DNA of 64,000 nt from Larix kaempferi (Eukaryota; Streptophyta; Pinopsida; Pinales; Pinaceae), in contig BSBM01000186.1 of NCBI GenBank assembly GCA_027924585.1, positions 3,162,001 to 3,226,000 on the forward strand, given 5' to 3'. Numbering within the stretch: position 1 is the stretch's first letter; each line of letters starts with the position of its first letter. Below are positions 12,340-24,159 of this stretch, piece after piece. A program made the translations under genes and the position numbers. Below the pieces are notes generated by a model, which did not search any database, was not told the DNA's origin, and saw nothing but the letters and a program-made list of their open reading frames with translations.

Positions 12340-14310
12340 ATTACCTCAATATTAACAACTATTAAGTAATTATAAGAAGTGTAAGATAGCTTTGGAGTTG
12401 ACCTAACATATCTATGGTACTGAAAGGTTTGAATGAGGACATTGATGAAATTTTAGAAATAAAAGCATGAGTATGTGTATTTCACGCCTAGTCATAATGT
12501 ATACTTGTATCAAGCACCTATCTAGAAGTGGTAGGCTAGGATCTACCTATGTGTAAAAACAAAAGAAAGAAAAAAAAATGCAGTTGTAAGTATTCTACAT
12601 GTATAATGTGCAATTCAATGGGTAAGAGCTAAGTTTAATGAGTATTGAGTGATAAAGGGTACTTGAATAATAAACATGGTGTTGTTCATGTTATTATATA
12701 CATTAGACCAATCAAGAAACTGTCAAGATGGATCTTAATTAAAATTTCTAATGAGAAAGTAAGTGGTGTAAATTTGAGAGAAAATCAATAAAGTGGGCAA
12801 TTAATAAAAAGTCATAATAATACCCCAAGAACCAAATAATTGTTATATGGCAAATAAAATCTTCTTATGAACCGTAACACCAAAAGGACTATAAAATGTT
12901 GCAAAGTATCTAAATTGTTGTGGATACCAATTTAGTAAGGCACAATGAACCCTGACATAGGTGTTATAAATGTGGAGTCTCGAGGAGGTCATGGTTGTAG
13001 TTCTATGTGAGAAGGTATCAGTGTAAGCTTAGACCCTTGATGAATGCCTTTAGGCTTGATTGATCCACATTTGGGATGGATCTATGCTAGTGTAATTAAA
13101 TCACAACTCATAATTAAATAACAAACTTATAATCATATAACAATGTTTCCAAAATTAAGAAAATTTGTACTAAACCATTTCTAGTGAATGACTAATGTAA
13201 ATATATTAATACAATGTAAGTATTAAGTCATGGTTTCCAAAACTGGAAAACAAAAATTTATTATGCAATTGAAAATTTTGAAGAGCCAAAAAGGAATTCG
13301 TGAAAAAAAAAAAGGGTCAAAAGAGATACCACCATTAAGATATGATTGTCAAACAACAAATAATATGATATACATTGGAAAAGTATAATTAAATAGTAAA
13401 TCAAATTAGTATAATTGGGATGGCTTTATAATTATAGTAGGGAAAATGTAGAAAATAACATTATTTTGAAACAAAATAATGTAAATAATGGTACAATATA
13501 TGTATAGTAAAAAAAGTGAGAAATGATCAATTATGAAATAAAATAAAATTATAGAAGCATGTAATTAATGTTTAATATATGCGTTAAACCTAACAAAACA
13601 AAACAAAAGAAGAGAGAGAGAAAGAGAAGGTGTGACAAACATTGATAAATGGTACTTAAAATTTCAAGTGATAATCAAAACAAATTAATATATGAAAATA
13701 TTGATAAATAAAGAAATACCATCCATGCAATATTCCTATTACTTAAACGAGGATAATGGAAATTAAAATTTTAAGATGTGTAAAGTAGCATTGGATCCTT
13801 ACATGTACTTGTGAGAAGTAAACATACTCCATGGTGAGTAAATAGAAGCCCTACCATATCTTACAATCATACAAAGAATATTTGTAGAGGTGGTAGGTTG
13901 AAATTCATCGTTTTCATGAGTTGATTTCACTATTTCCAAATTTGGCTAGTAATATAAGGACGGGAGCGATCGATGTGTTAAAATTGAAACCATAAGTATT
14001 TTGTGCATAAAATGAGATTCATGTGCCAGAATTATCCTTTTATAAGTGTTAATTGATTATGCGTACTCAATTGATAGACATGGTGACTATCAAATTATTA
14101 TATAGCACACTATTCAATCTACTATTAAGATTTTATCCAATTAAATATACTAATGAAAAAGTAATTGGTGTTTATTAGGAAAAAAAAAAGATTAGTAAAA
14201 CTAATAATCGATAAATGATCATAACAATACATCTTGAACCTAAGGAAATGCTATATGGCATACAAGGTCTTCCTATGAACTATGATATAGAAAACAACAA
14301 CAAATTATGA
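12340..14310. repeat. Diverged duplication, about 0.55 kb units spaced about 1.4 kb
   Basis: 12340-12920 and 13750-14310 share a series of collinear phrases: 'gtggtaggttg/gtggtaggctagg', 'aagtaa(g/t)tggtgt', 'ctatatggca' versus 'ttatatggca', and 'cttc(t/c)tatgaac(c/t)'. They lie in the same order with similar spacing. The copies are heavily diverged, so the duplication predates the last transposition of element A. Confidence 0.5.
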
Positions 14311-14553
14311 TTGTATGTTAACTAACTGGGAATAAATGAATTGATAAACATGATAAAGTTAGCACAATTGTGTCTACAACATGTAATATGTAATATGATA
14401 ACACATCCCATGTGATAAAAGAAGTTAAATTAGAGAGTATCGACATGTGGATCATGTGATGGTCAAGTGGGACCAAAGTGGTTAATATCTTCTATGATGA
14501 AGGAATAGGGGTATCGCATCAAAATAAATTCCCTTAAGATTGAAAATGACCAT

Positions 14554-14588
14554 AACTTCGGGATGAAGTTTCTTGAAGGGTGGGTGTA
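14554..14588 (+). promoter_or_regulatory. Conserved 3' box and polypurine tract of element A
   Basis: 'aacttcgggatgaagttt' (14554-14571) is followed by the PPT 'gaagggtgggtgta', which abuts the TG of the 3' LTR at 14589. The same box-plus-PPT layout recurs at 16662-16677, 24124-24159 and 24478-24514. Confidence 0.8.
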
Positions 14589-16324
14589 TGTAACGCCCCA
14601 TATTTTGATAGTCTTTAATTAAAAACTCTAATGTGAATTAGCTTAGCAATGCATTTGCTTATTATCTGTTTTACTAAGATAGATTGATCAAGATGATTGT
14701 TATGTGGACATGTGGACTCCCTTGAGGCATGTATGGTAATTCGAAATATTGTTTAATTTATTAATGACAATGAATATGTTATTTCATTTGAACATGCAAA
14801 ATTGAATATAGAATATCCATATGTAGAATGCTAATTTAGTTGTTTGCAAAATTAACTTACATGACTATTTGTAAATGTCGTATTAGTGATATGGATTGGA
14901 ACTTGAAAGAGTTGGTTATGGCTATATATATGTTTCATGTTAATGATGAACTATTCCACATGTTGATTGGCTATGAGATAGGCGGATTCCTATATTGCCA
15001 AGGCCCATGAGATGTATTGAACATCATGAGTATAATGACGTTATATCAAATTTCATGCTATTTAATTGTGAATTCCAATATTTCTATGACTTGTGGGTGA
15101 GTGTGAGTTTTGATAGGAATTATGACTTGCCCAAAGTGGTTTTTCAATGACGGGACCCCTTAGATCAATGATGGCATAGTATGGTCGATGTAGGGCGTTG
15201 ACCCTAGTACTATTAGGAGTTGTGGAGGCATTTCCCACCATCGAACCTCCGAAACCCGGAGTCATGGGAGGGCTGTGGTGATCATGCTCCCATGGATGTG
15301 TGATGACGACTAGTGGGTGCCTGCTGGGGAAGCTTGGTCGATGTGGTCGATCGACACTTCCACTTACGGGTTATATACATGGTCATACGCGTAGTCGAGA
15401 TTCCATGGTATATTCCAATAGAGGACGGGATGGTGAGGTCAGGAGATGGAAGTAGTGGTGATTAGGGGGTTGGAGTACTGATGGGATGGATGGGACCAAT
15501 GATGGATTGGATGGTGTTCTTGATTTTTATTAACTATCATGATTATATGCTGGATTTCATCACTATGTTTATTTAATTAAATGTCTTATTGCTTCTGTAT
15601 GAATGATTATGAATGATGAATGATGCATTGTTTAATTGTTCTTCTATGTGTTGTTTGTGATCATGTAATAATGATCTATTAGGAGCATTAAATGTGCTTA
15701 TTAGTACCCACGCTTACGACGTGTGCACTGGCCATGCATACGCCAATTCGTGAGTACAATACTATGATTGGTTGATCGATGAATAAATTAATATGGTTAT
15801 ATTATCTAATAGTAGCTGGGTTGATGAATTGTTGAAAGTATCACTTGTGAGTTGAAAGTATGAGTTTGTTGACTTGTTTAATATGTTTTAGATTTATATA
15901 AATTGATTGGATTATTGAAATACATATAATATTACATACAAATAATATAAATTATTTCATAGTATAATATAGTATATGAAAATATCTTATTTGACTTATG
16001 TATGGGAGGATAATATAAATAAATGAATAGATAGGATTGCACAAGTTTTTAGAAAGAGTTGTCATAGTTGCATTTAATGTAGAAGTATGACAAGTGAGAC
16101 TTTGCAACCATGTGTAATAATATTTTATTAATTTAGATTAAATTGCTATTTTTTTTTAGAAAATGAATTTATTGAATGTTGACTATTATTTTTGGAATTT
16201 ATTGATGGATGAGGAAGAGTTTTGATATAAATATGAGACTTGAGATTGGAAGGACGGGATTTTTTTCTCTTGAAGGATATTTTGGTAAGAATTTTGATAG
16301 GAAGAGGTATTTTGGATAATTTGG
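14589..16324 (+). repeat. Element A 3' LTR, left part
   Basis: Collinear with 2813-4549 of the 5' LTR, including the TATA box at 16226-16233. It is interrupted at 16324/16325 by element B. Its last five bases (TTTGG, 16320-16324) are the left target-site duplication of B. Confidence 0.92.
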
Positions 16325-16661
16325 TGTAATGCCCCTAAAATGACTATGGACTTTAACAGCACCTATCGAGTGACCCGGCGGAACAGACTTCAATAAAGTG
16401 GCCCTTCGAGTTAGGATGTGTCTTAATAAGGGAGAATCACCTGATGATGTGCATGACTATAGTTGATAAATGAATTAATGAATTGGAATATGTGTGGACT
16501 GGGATTATTGATTGATCAGTTCTTGCTTAAATGCTTAGCCTTGATTGGTCAAGTCAAAGTATAGTAGGACAGCTACAGCCCTAGCTTTGTGACTTGGGAG
16601 GACGCAACTGAGATGTCTCATAGCTTTCTGCATTTATTCTGAACTTCGGGATGAAGTTCTA

Positions 16662-16677
16662 AATAAGTAGGGGTGTA
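16662..16677 (+). promoter_or_regulatory. Fossil polypurine tract inside the LTR of element B
   Basis: 'aataagtaggggtgta' directly precedes the internal LTR start TGTAGTGCCCC and is preceded by the conserved 'cttcgggatgaagttc' box. This is the same layout as the functional PPT at 24147-24159. It is repeated at about 24499-24514 in the 3' LTR, so it was carried through reverse transcription as LTR sequence. Confidence 0.75.
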
Positions 16678-17722
16678 TGTAGTGCCCCTAGACTACTGTA
16701 GACATTGAGGGCACTTGCTTAGTGACCCGACTGTTTGAAACATTAATAAAATAATCCTTTGATTTTATTTTGAGTATATTTATGATTACGATTGATTTTA
16801 AATCAATAAAATAATGATATATGTTTGTGAGAAATGTGTGTAGCGACAGGTGAAACGGTTCACCGAAGGACACACAAAGGAATATGAAGGGTCGTAGAGT
16901 ATGGGTGAATCACACACAGGGGGACCGACGACGATGTCGACTTCCGATAAGAATACCACACATGAGCAGATAAGCACTGATCCGCTTGCTCAAGAGGAAT
17001 GCGTGAGGGCGTACGAGGTAGGCCACGATGGAGCTGGTCATGTACGAGTTGAGGGGAATGCAGTGAGAACAGACTCACTCCTCAGCGCCATTAGTCCCTA
17101 TATAGCATGTAGATGGAGGATGGATGGTAACAATTCCTAAAATCCCTACAAGAGTTCCCGCAAGTCAAAACGGAAAGATGGTGGCAGAAGGGCCCGACGA
17201 TGCGGTATCCTGTCGAGAATGGAAAGAATGGACACAAGGACCCAACGATGTGGTACCATGCCAAGGAATGGAAACCATGGATGACTAGACCCGACGGAGT
17301 GGTGCCATGTCAGGGAATTAAAATGAAGGAACCAGGAGCGCAACGGCGCAGCACCGTGATCCTAGTGAGTTTAATTGTTAAATTTAACTGCATAAAAACT
17401 TATAAGATTAACTCTAGATTATTACTTAGCAAATGCATAAAAATATTTTAGGCATTTGCACATGAATAGTTATTTTTGTTGAGCATCTAAAATAATAGAA
17501 ATCATTATTTAGGAGCAAAATAGAATCCTAAAATTAGACACCTAGTCAACTAAAATCTAGGAGTTAACTAAAGTATCTGGGGGACAAACTTGAGGAAACC
17601 TAGGGATTTAGGTGCATCTCCTAGAAAAGCTGACACTTGGATGGGTGAATGTTTTCTTTTAAAATTTAAAAATAATTATATAATTGTGCATGAAGCGACA
17701 TGTGTCACAGGAGGTTTTCCTT

Positions 17723-17728
17723 TATAAG
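17723..17728 (+). promoter_or_regulatory. TATA box of LTR B
   Basis: TATAAG within 'cctttataagga', conserved at 25559-25564 in the 3' LTR and at 6378-6383 in the solo LTR C. Confidence 0.5.
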
Positions 17729-18237
17729 GAAGACATTGGGGAAGGGAAAAGGGCCCATAATTTGGACGATTGTCGTAATTTTCGAGTGCCTCAAAGACTT
17801 GCTGCTATTTAAAGGGTTTGGCTAAGAAATCGGGGGGGGGGGGGGATGGGATACCCAAGCTGGATTTCTAAAAAACATGTGTGAGCTCTACGACCCAAAG
17901 CTCGGGGGAGGCCATGCGACTGAAAGCATGAGCCTATGGTTGGGTGGCGAAGCTAACGGTTGCTTCGCCTATGGTTATACGAGCTTTTTCTGGAGGGATC
18001 CTATGAAAGATGCGGACGACAATGGGCTAGATGGATTGGATTGACGACGACTACTCCTCCGATAGCGGGATCGATCGACGAATGACAGGTATGAGGTTCC
18101 ACTTGTATCTTCTTAAGGTAAATTTGTTTACTGTAATTCAGTTTTCTATCTTTGATATGTTCTAATCTGTGTCATATTATGTTAATGAGTTTCATATTAG
18201 TTTTAGGGATGACCCCCCAAACGGGGGTCCCTACATT

Positions 18238-18250
18238 TGGTATAAGAGCC
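18238..18250 (+). promoter_or_regulatory. Primer-binding site of element B
   Basis: TGGTATAAGAGCC, two bases after the LTR. It differs by one base (C to A) from the TGGTATCAGAGCC initiator tRNA-Met site used by the other elements here. Confidence 0.8.
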
Positions 18251-20199
18251 AGGTTGAACCTAGATAGGACCAATGATTTTACCTCAAAATTTAAACTGTA
18301 TATGAATTATGTACATGGATTAAGATCTGGAAGTTTATTCTTGATTTTACATAACCGCAAGTTTACTTTCTGTATAAATTATATATATTAAAAAGAATCT
18401 GGAGATTTATGCTATTGTATCAATATATATATATATATATATATAACTGACCCATGAACCAGCACGAATGGTGATTGATAGATCTGACCCATTGCGCTAT
18501 AAGGAAAGATTTGGACATAGCGTCTTAATGTTGACAGAGCTTTTAGCTCCAGGTCAAATCTATTTTTTTTTCTCTACAGAATATCCTATACAGATTGACT
18601 GAAATCTGATCATACGATTTTCAAAATTTATATGACTTTATACATAGATTAAAATCTAATCAAAGCGATTATTTGATTCCTTCCCACAAAGTTGATTGAG
18701 ATCTTTGTTATGTTTGGAAATGATCGATCTTGAAATCCGCTGGGATCCCATTAACATTCTGGGCATTCAGTTTTACATAGTTTCATTTTATTTTATTTTC
18801 TTTGAATAACACTGTTGGAACTGTAGTTCGTATTTTTGTTTAAAACTCTTTACTCTTAGTCTATCGATCTAGTATTGAAGTCGAGAAATTGGCCTTTACT
18901 TTTGACCACTACATATACATGCGATTTGAATATTTAACTTGTTTCTGGTTTTTGTGGATAAAATTCATACATGACCTATGTAAGTTGAAGTATAAATTCT
19001 TATATGATATTGGTCTAAACATCTACTTCTACTAACAGATTCGGTTGGATTTCAAAAACCTATATCGCATTTCGTTTTGTATTGTTTTCTTGGGGTGTGA
19101 GCCATGTTTTTTTTTTTTTTTTTCTTGTTTGAGAGTGAATCGGCCTTATGTTCTTAATCCTGGAGAAGTGTGGTTGACAAAGTGGTTAAAGCAAATAGAC
19201 TCTCTAGTTTGAAAACATTAAAACAATGTCCATGGCATAAGTGTAAACTAATGTTTAACTCCTTGACTGTTAGCTTTGATTGCATCGAACCTGTAAAATC
19301 TTGACCGCATTATCTATGTGATCTGAATGATTGGATCCTAAATTCTAGATTACCACAACTGATTTCCAGGCCACTGTTTGTGAATCGGTGCGCTGGAAGC
19401 CTGAGATCTTCATCTAGTCTAGAACCTCTTGTCATTATGTAGTGATAAATCAGATCGCCCTTTCTGAAGTCAAGTATTAGGCTCTTCCACTTTCTATCTC
19501 CACATATGGCATCTCTACCATTGCCATGGACCAAATAATATGGGTGTGGGTTTTAATGATTTTAGAGAATTATCTGTTGGTTTTCCTTCTTGCCTGGGAC
19601 TGATGAACAGGATGAAATGATGAAAGGGTTGAATCCTTGTGCAAGAGAGAAGCCGTGATCGAAGCAAATCCAGAGAAAGAAGAAATAATATGTCACGGCC
19701 AAAGATATTTTAGCTCAAAAGCAGGAGTAAGAGCAGGGGGTTGAGGTGGTGTAGAAAGTGCTTGATATGAGAGGCCCTCAAATGAGGGTGTTGACAAATC
19801 TCGAAAACATGAATGCAGAGTAGAAGGCGATAGAGGATCCGGAGCCAATGCCAGAGTTGCACACACTGTGAAGTTGATCGTTGATACGACAGAAGTAGAC
19901 ATTCCGAAATTTGATTGGAATTTAATGCATGAAATTCCTTGCAGGCGTATTTCGACTCAGATAAACAAAACAAAAAAAAATTCTTCCGCCCTTGCATTAC
20001 ATACAAACCGGATCTGAAGTAGTTGAGGAAAAGCCAAGTCTTAAACCGAATCGAATCTGTAATTCTTACTCAGAATAACAATTGGGAGTAACTTGTGGAT
20101 AAGCCAACTAAAAAAAAATCCCGCCCCCAGTCTATTGAGGATTCAAACTGGATCTGCAAAAGTATTATAATCTCGCTTTGATTGTGAATTTCGATTTAG

Positions 20200-21800
20200 T
20201 TCTGTTTAAATTTATAACTCTGTTTTAGTATAACTGTAAGTATAAATTTCCTAGGGATATTGAAAACTCTGTCTCGATTCCAGATCTGAATAAGAATTCG
20301 CTTGAGCCTATAATTCCATCTCTGTTTGAATTCGATTTTATATTGAGTAAGAAATCAGATCTTTAATTCTTCTTTCGGGGATATTGAAAACTCTGTCTCG
20401 ATTCCATATCTGAATAAGAATTCGCTTGAGCTGTAATTCCATCTCTGTTCGAGTTGATTTCATAGGAATGAGAATTCGGATTTAATTTCAATTTTTCTTT
20501 TGTTCAAAAAAATAAGGGTTCAATTCCATGTTGAGAGATTTCAATTTGAGACTCTGTTAAAAACTCTGCATTTTATGAATCATTGGCGATTTCAGTTAAG
20601 AGATGTTATTCGAATCTTTATTAAATCTCTGTATAGTCCACGGAATTTCATTTGGCATTTTATAATCATTGTATTCTCAGTTGGTATGCATTTCCAGAAT
20701 TATCTTTCTTTTGTTCTCTTAAGAGATCTGCCTGAACTTTGTGCAAGATTCTGTTCAATTTCTGAATTGGCTAAACACCCGATCTTTGTGTTAGGAAGAA
20801 TACGATTCATAACTCGTTCAAAATATGTGCCTGATTCTTTTTCCAAATTGCTGGAATCCAATCTCAGCCAGTCAATCTCTGTGCTGAGGAGAAATTTGAT
20901 CTCTTTCGATAATTCAAACTCTGTGCCAAAAGGATTAATCGAATTTCTATTAAATACCATCACGCCCACATTGAGAAATCCGATCTCTATTCGACTATCT
21001 AAACTCTGTTATGTTTATGTAACCTCTGCACTTCCAGAATTTACAAATAAGTTGTATTTGACCTATCTCAATGTGAAATTATTGGTCTTTTAAACTGTCA
21101 ACTATAACCAACGATTGTCAAACAGATTGGATCACAGACCTCGATGTCTTACTTGTTAAGGATCTCAACGCATTACTGTAATCTGAATGGATCCACTCCC
21201 ACGACCTCCATGTTTTAGATTGTATACAACTATGTTGCAAATCCCAGAGGTATTCACGAAATCTTGTGTAGATCTGGGTATATCGGTGCCCTGTAGTTAA
21301 GTCCTATTGAGTTCCCGTGTGCATATCCTGTTTGTAAGCGTCACCATGGATTGGGACCACCCTAGTTCTTCTCTGTTCTTTCCTACAAGCTGATATTTAA
21401 TATCACCTGCTTAGAGATTGAATTCCGTCCATAAGAATGGAAGTAGCTTCTATTTAAACTCTGTATTTTTGTTTATTTTTAAAATTTAATTGTTTCGCTT
21501 GTAAGGCTGAAAGGATTACTAGATCCGTAGTGATATTGGCTTATGGATCATCTTACAATCTCTGTGTTTAAGCTAATTATTGATCGGTATTCCCAGAACA
21601 GTAACTTGATCCAATTCGAAACCTCGGTGTCTGTCTTAATTATTGATCAGAATTTTCCAGGAGAGTAATTCCATCCAATTTGATAATTTTGTGTTTAATT
21701 TAACTATTGATCAGCAAATCCAGAAGTGTATCTCGTTCAACTTAAATCTCTGTAAACTAGAACAGATTACTATTTTTTTTCTCTGTAATTTCTAAGATCG
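20200..21800. repeat. Ancient degenerate tandem array in element B
   Basis: The phrase '(a)a(a/t)ctctgt' recurs at least a dozen times, usually after 'attcga' or 'gatc(t/c)' and near 'ccagaa'. Clear units are 20254-20330 against 20378-20450 (spacing 124 bp, nearly identical) and three units of about 85-90 bp at 21570-21760, each with 'attgatc...ccag(a/g)a...gta..t..atccaatt'. Other units are too diverged to set a period by eye. Confidence 0.6.
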
Positions 21801-23029
21801 ATCTTTGCCGACTCCTTAACTGAACTGGAACTGATCCACTCCCCGTCCTATACCAACGATTTCACGGGTGAATTCCCTGCATGTTTAAGTTTAGGCTTAT
21901 CCATCAAAGGACCCTTCGATCTCTGTCATGTCCATTTGGCATCTTCAGAAGTATGGAGTATTTTACCATTGATATGTTAACCGAGTCTCTCAGGAATGAT
22001 GGTGCTTCATTTTGGGATTGACTACTAGATTGAGAGGAGTGGCAGACTGCCGGGTGCATGTTCCTTTTTGTGTGAACAATTCTAGGTTGAGTTTTGCTTG
22101 TAGTTTATGTAGATCTATGCACTTATGGTTGGATAGAGTTGTATTGGAAAGAATCATAGCGATTCTCTGCAGCTATATATATATATATATTGATAGAATT
22201 CATATGGATAGGGCGTTACAGTGCTCTTGAAAGAGCATGAACTCCCATTCATTTTATTGTTGTGCGGCTCCCAAGGGGGTGAGCATTCTCATCTTATTGC
22301 TGCACATTTCTTTATATATTGAAATTATGTTGAAATGGCGTGGTGGAAAGGGACGACTTTTATAGAGCTCGATCCCATTGTATTTGATTACTCTGTTTGT
22401 AATAAAAATCAAAATGCGCATTTTTTATTTTTTATTTTTTTTTATAGAGTCCTGACTTGGATCACATCAAGCGATCTATTCCTTGCTGGGATCGCCTTCA
22501 TAGCAATCTCTGCTTTCATATTTCAATGGAAGTTTTTATCAAACATAGTCACATTATCTTATCTATATCTTCTTTCATATTTGAGGTTTTAAAGTGTCAA
22601 GATCGCATTATGAAGGGCGACCTATGCATAGGACATTTGATCTCTTCCTTGATAAAATCGATCCCATGCTTGTAGCTTGTTGTGGAATGATTAATTTTTA
22701 CTTTGATTACTATGAAGCTCGGCAATCGATCCCTTGAAATGATTGATAGGTCAAAGTCAACAAGGGCATAGTCCTTGGTTAGAAAAATTGTGGTGTTAAA
22801 ATAATATAGAATACATATATGTTATGTAAAAGATGTGGACATTTCTTTAATAGTATTGGAAAAGAATCAAAGACATAATATACATATTTATGTGTAAAAA
22901 GGGATGTTACCTTTGTTGAAATCTACTGTTATTCTTGTATTCAAGACATTGGTATTGTTTAATTGCAGATGTGCATTTGTGTCCCCAAACCGTATTAGAA
23001 TCTATAGATGAAATTGGGGATACATATAT

Positions 23030-23072
23030 TGGATGGATGGTTAGATGGATGGTTAGATGGATGGGTAGAAAT
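23030..23072. repeat. Short tandem repeat, 12-bp unit
   Basis: About three copies of a 12-bp unit, ATGGATGGTTAG, the last changed to 'atggatgggtag'. Confidence 0.85.
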
Positions 23073-23239
23073 GACCAAGATATTTTAGTGTTATAAATAT
23101 TTAGATATGCTCAACTTACATTAGAAAAGTATAAACGAAAGATAGTGATGACTTAGAACGAAAGAATGGCTAGTATGTAAATTAATCTTAGTTATAGAAT
23201 TTCTCATCCCCAATCGCTTTAGATTTTATATATTTTGTA

Positions 23240-23610
23240 TCCATAGGTATTGAAGATTAAATATTATACTCTGCTGATATTTACATTAAAAGACCCATGT
23301 TATAATCGATATTATGATTTATGTATTTAAGTTTTTAAGTTCATGTAATAAAATATTATGGCTATAAGTTATATACTGAAGATTTCATAATTATTTGGAA
23401 GATTATGAGTATAGTTGTGCATTGAAGAAATCATATATTTGTGGAAGAATAGGAATACAATTCATGTATTTAGGACTTCGTGTTTATGTATAAAGGATTA
23501 GGAATATAAAATATATATTGGGGATTTCATATTGATTACAAAAGACTATGAACATTGGTTATGTATCGAAGATCTTCTACATAATTGTGAAAAGAGTTAT
23601 ATAAAAAATA
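23240..23610. repeat. Degenerate tandem repeat, about 60-bp unit
   Basis: Five or six diverged units built on 'tgtattgaagatttcatatt..t...gaagattatgaatata', running to the A-rich stretch at 23.6 kb. Boundaries are approximate. Confidence 0.55.
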
Positions 23611-24123
23611 AAAAAAATAAAAAAATTTACGACCCCGACAAGTGTTACATTTAAAGTGACGACACTTTCATAGCAAATTAAGAAACAATCCTGTTAGTAA
23701 TCACGAAATTGAAAGAAGTACGATGAGGATACTGAATGATTCATACATTGATTTATTAGGGTAGATAGCCTCCCTGTAACCTGTAACTCGTAGTGAACCA
23801 CCCACAGTATCATACTCAAAGATGTCTGGTGTTACATTTCACCTCGTGGAAGAGGATAGTCAATAGATTGAAATTCTAATTAAAAATTTGACTGGGTACC
23901 AGTTGTGTGACTGTTGATTGATCATGATTATTGTTTAAATTGAATATCATAGACCCCATAGGATAATTGAAGAGACATGGAAAACCGAATTTAGAGGCAA
24001 CAACTATTCGGAAGATTATTACTAGAGTACAGTACATAAATTACCAATGGAATTAGAAGATGACGACAAAAGAAATGAATGTGAAAAGAAAGTGAAAACT
24101 CACCATGGAGACACATGAGACTC

Positions 24124-24159
24124 AACTTCGGGACGGAGTTCTATACAAGAGGGGGTATA
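24124..24159 (+). promoter_or_regulatory. Conserved 3' box and polypurine tract of element B
   Basis: 'aacttcgggacggagttc' followed by 'agagggggtata', which abuts the TG of the 3' LTR at 24160. This is the PPT that defined the present LTR start. Confidence 0.8.

Larger units (their letters stand above)
6852..14573 (+). other. Internal domain of element A, non-coding
   Basis: About 7.7 kb of AT-rich sequence between the solo LTR and the PPT. I find no retroviral-type motif (CCHC knuckle, DTG/DSG protease, YxDD, integrase HHCC or DDE) in any frame. Visible structure consists of four two-copy tandem duplications between 7.1 and 10.1 kb, a possible coding fragment on the minus strand at 11.3-11.9 kb, and a diverged 1.4-kb-spaced duplication at 12.3-14.3 kb, each listed separately. 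Confidence 0.75.
16325..18235 (+). repeat. Element B 5' LTR (composite)
   Basis: TGTAATGCCCC...CCCTACA, 1,911 bp. Positions 16325-16677 form an extra head: it opens like an LTR, runs about 250 bp, then ends with 'gaacttcgggatgaagttc' and 'aagtaggggtgta', an internal-domain tail with PPT. A second LTR start (TGTAGTGCCCC) follows at 16678, and 16678-18235 is the family-C type LTR. A TATA box (TATAAG) lies at 17723-17728, and a G run near 17832 ends a palindrome-poor leader. Short open frames around 16.9-17.4 kb recur in all copies and encode nothing recognisable. Confidence 0.9.
18236..24159 (+). other. Internal domain of element B, non-coding
   Basis: 5.9 kb without retroviral-type motifs in any frame. 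The longest open frame (197 codons, 20500-21093, plus strand) falls within an array of degenerate 'attcgaa...ctctgt' units and has no recognisable domain. On the minus strand, 19693-19902 has an ATG-started frame with a less biased composition ('SPSTLHSCFRDLSTPSFEGL') but no recognisable family. Repeats at 20.2-21.8, 23.03-23.08 and 23.2-23.6 kb are listed separately. Confidence 0.7.

Noticed and set aside
16860-17451. Small frames ('MRYPVENGKNG', 'MSLFSLHSPQLV') found again at about 5.5-6.06 kb and 24.98-25.29 kb
   Set aside because: Their recurrence is explained by the shared LTR sequence of families B and C; frames differ in length between copies and show no domain or coding constraint.
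20500-21093. 197-codon frame as a possible gag of element B
   Set aside because: No capsid or zinc-knuckle motif, and it lies within the degenerate 'ctctgt' array; the reading frame is not shared by the neighbouring units.
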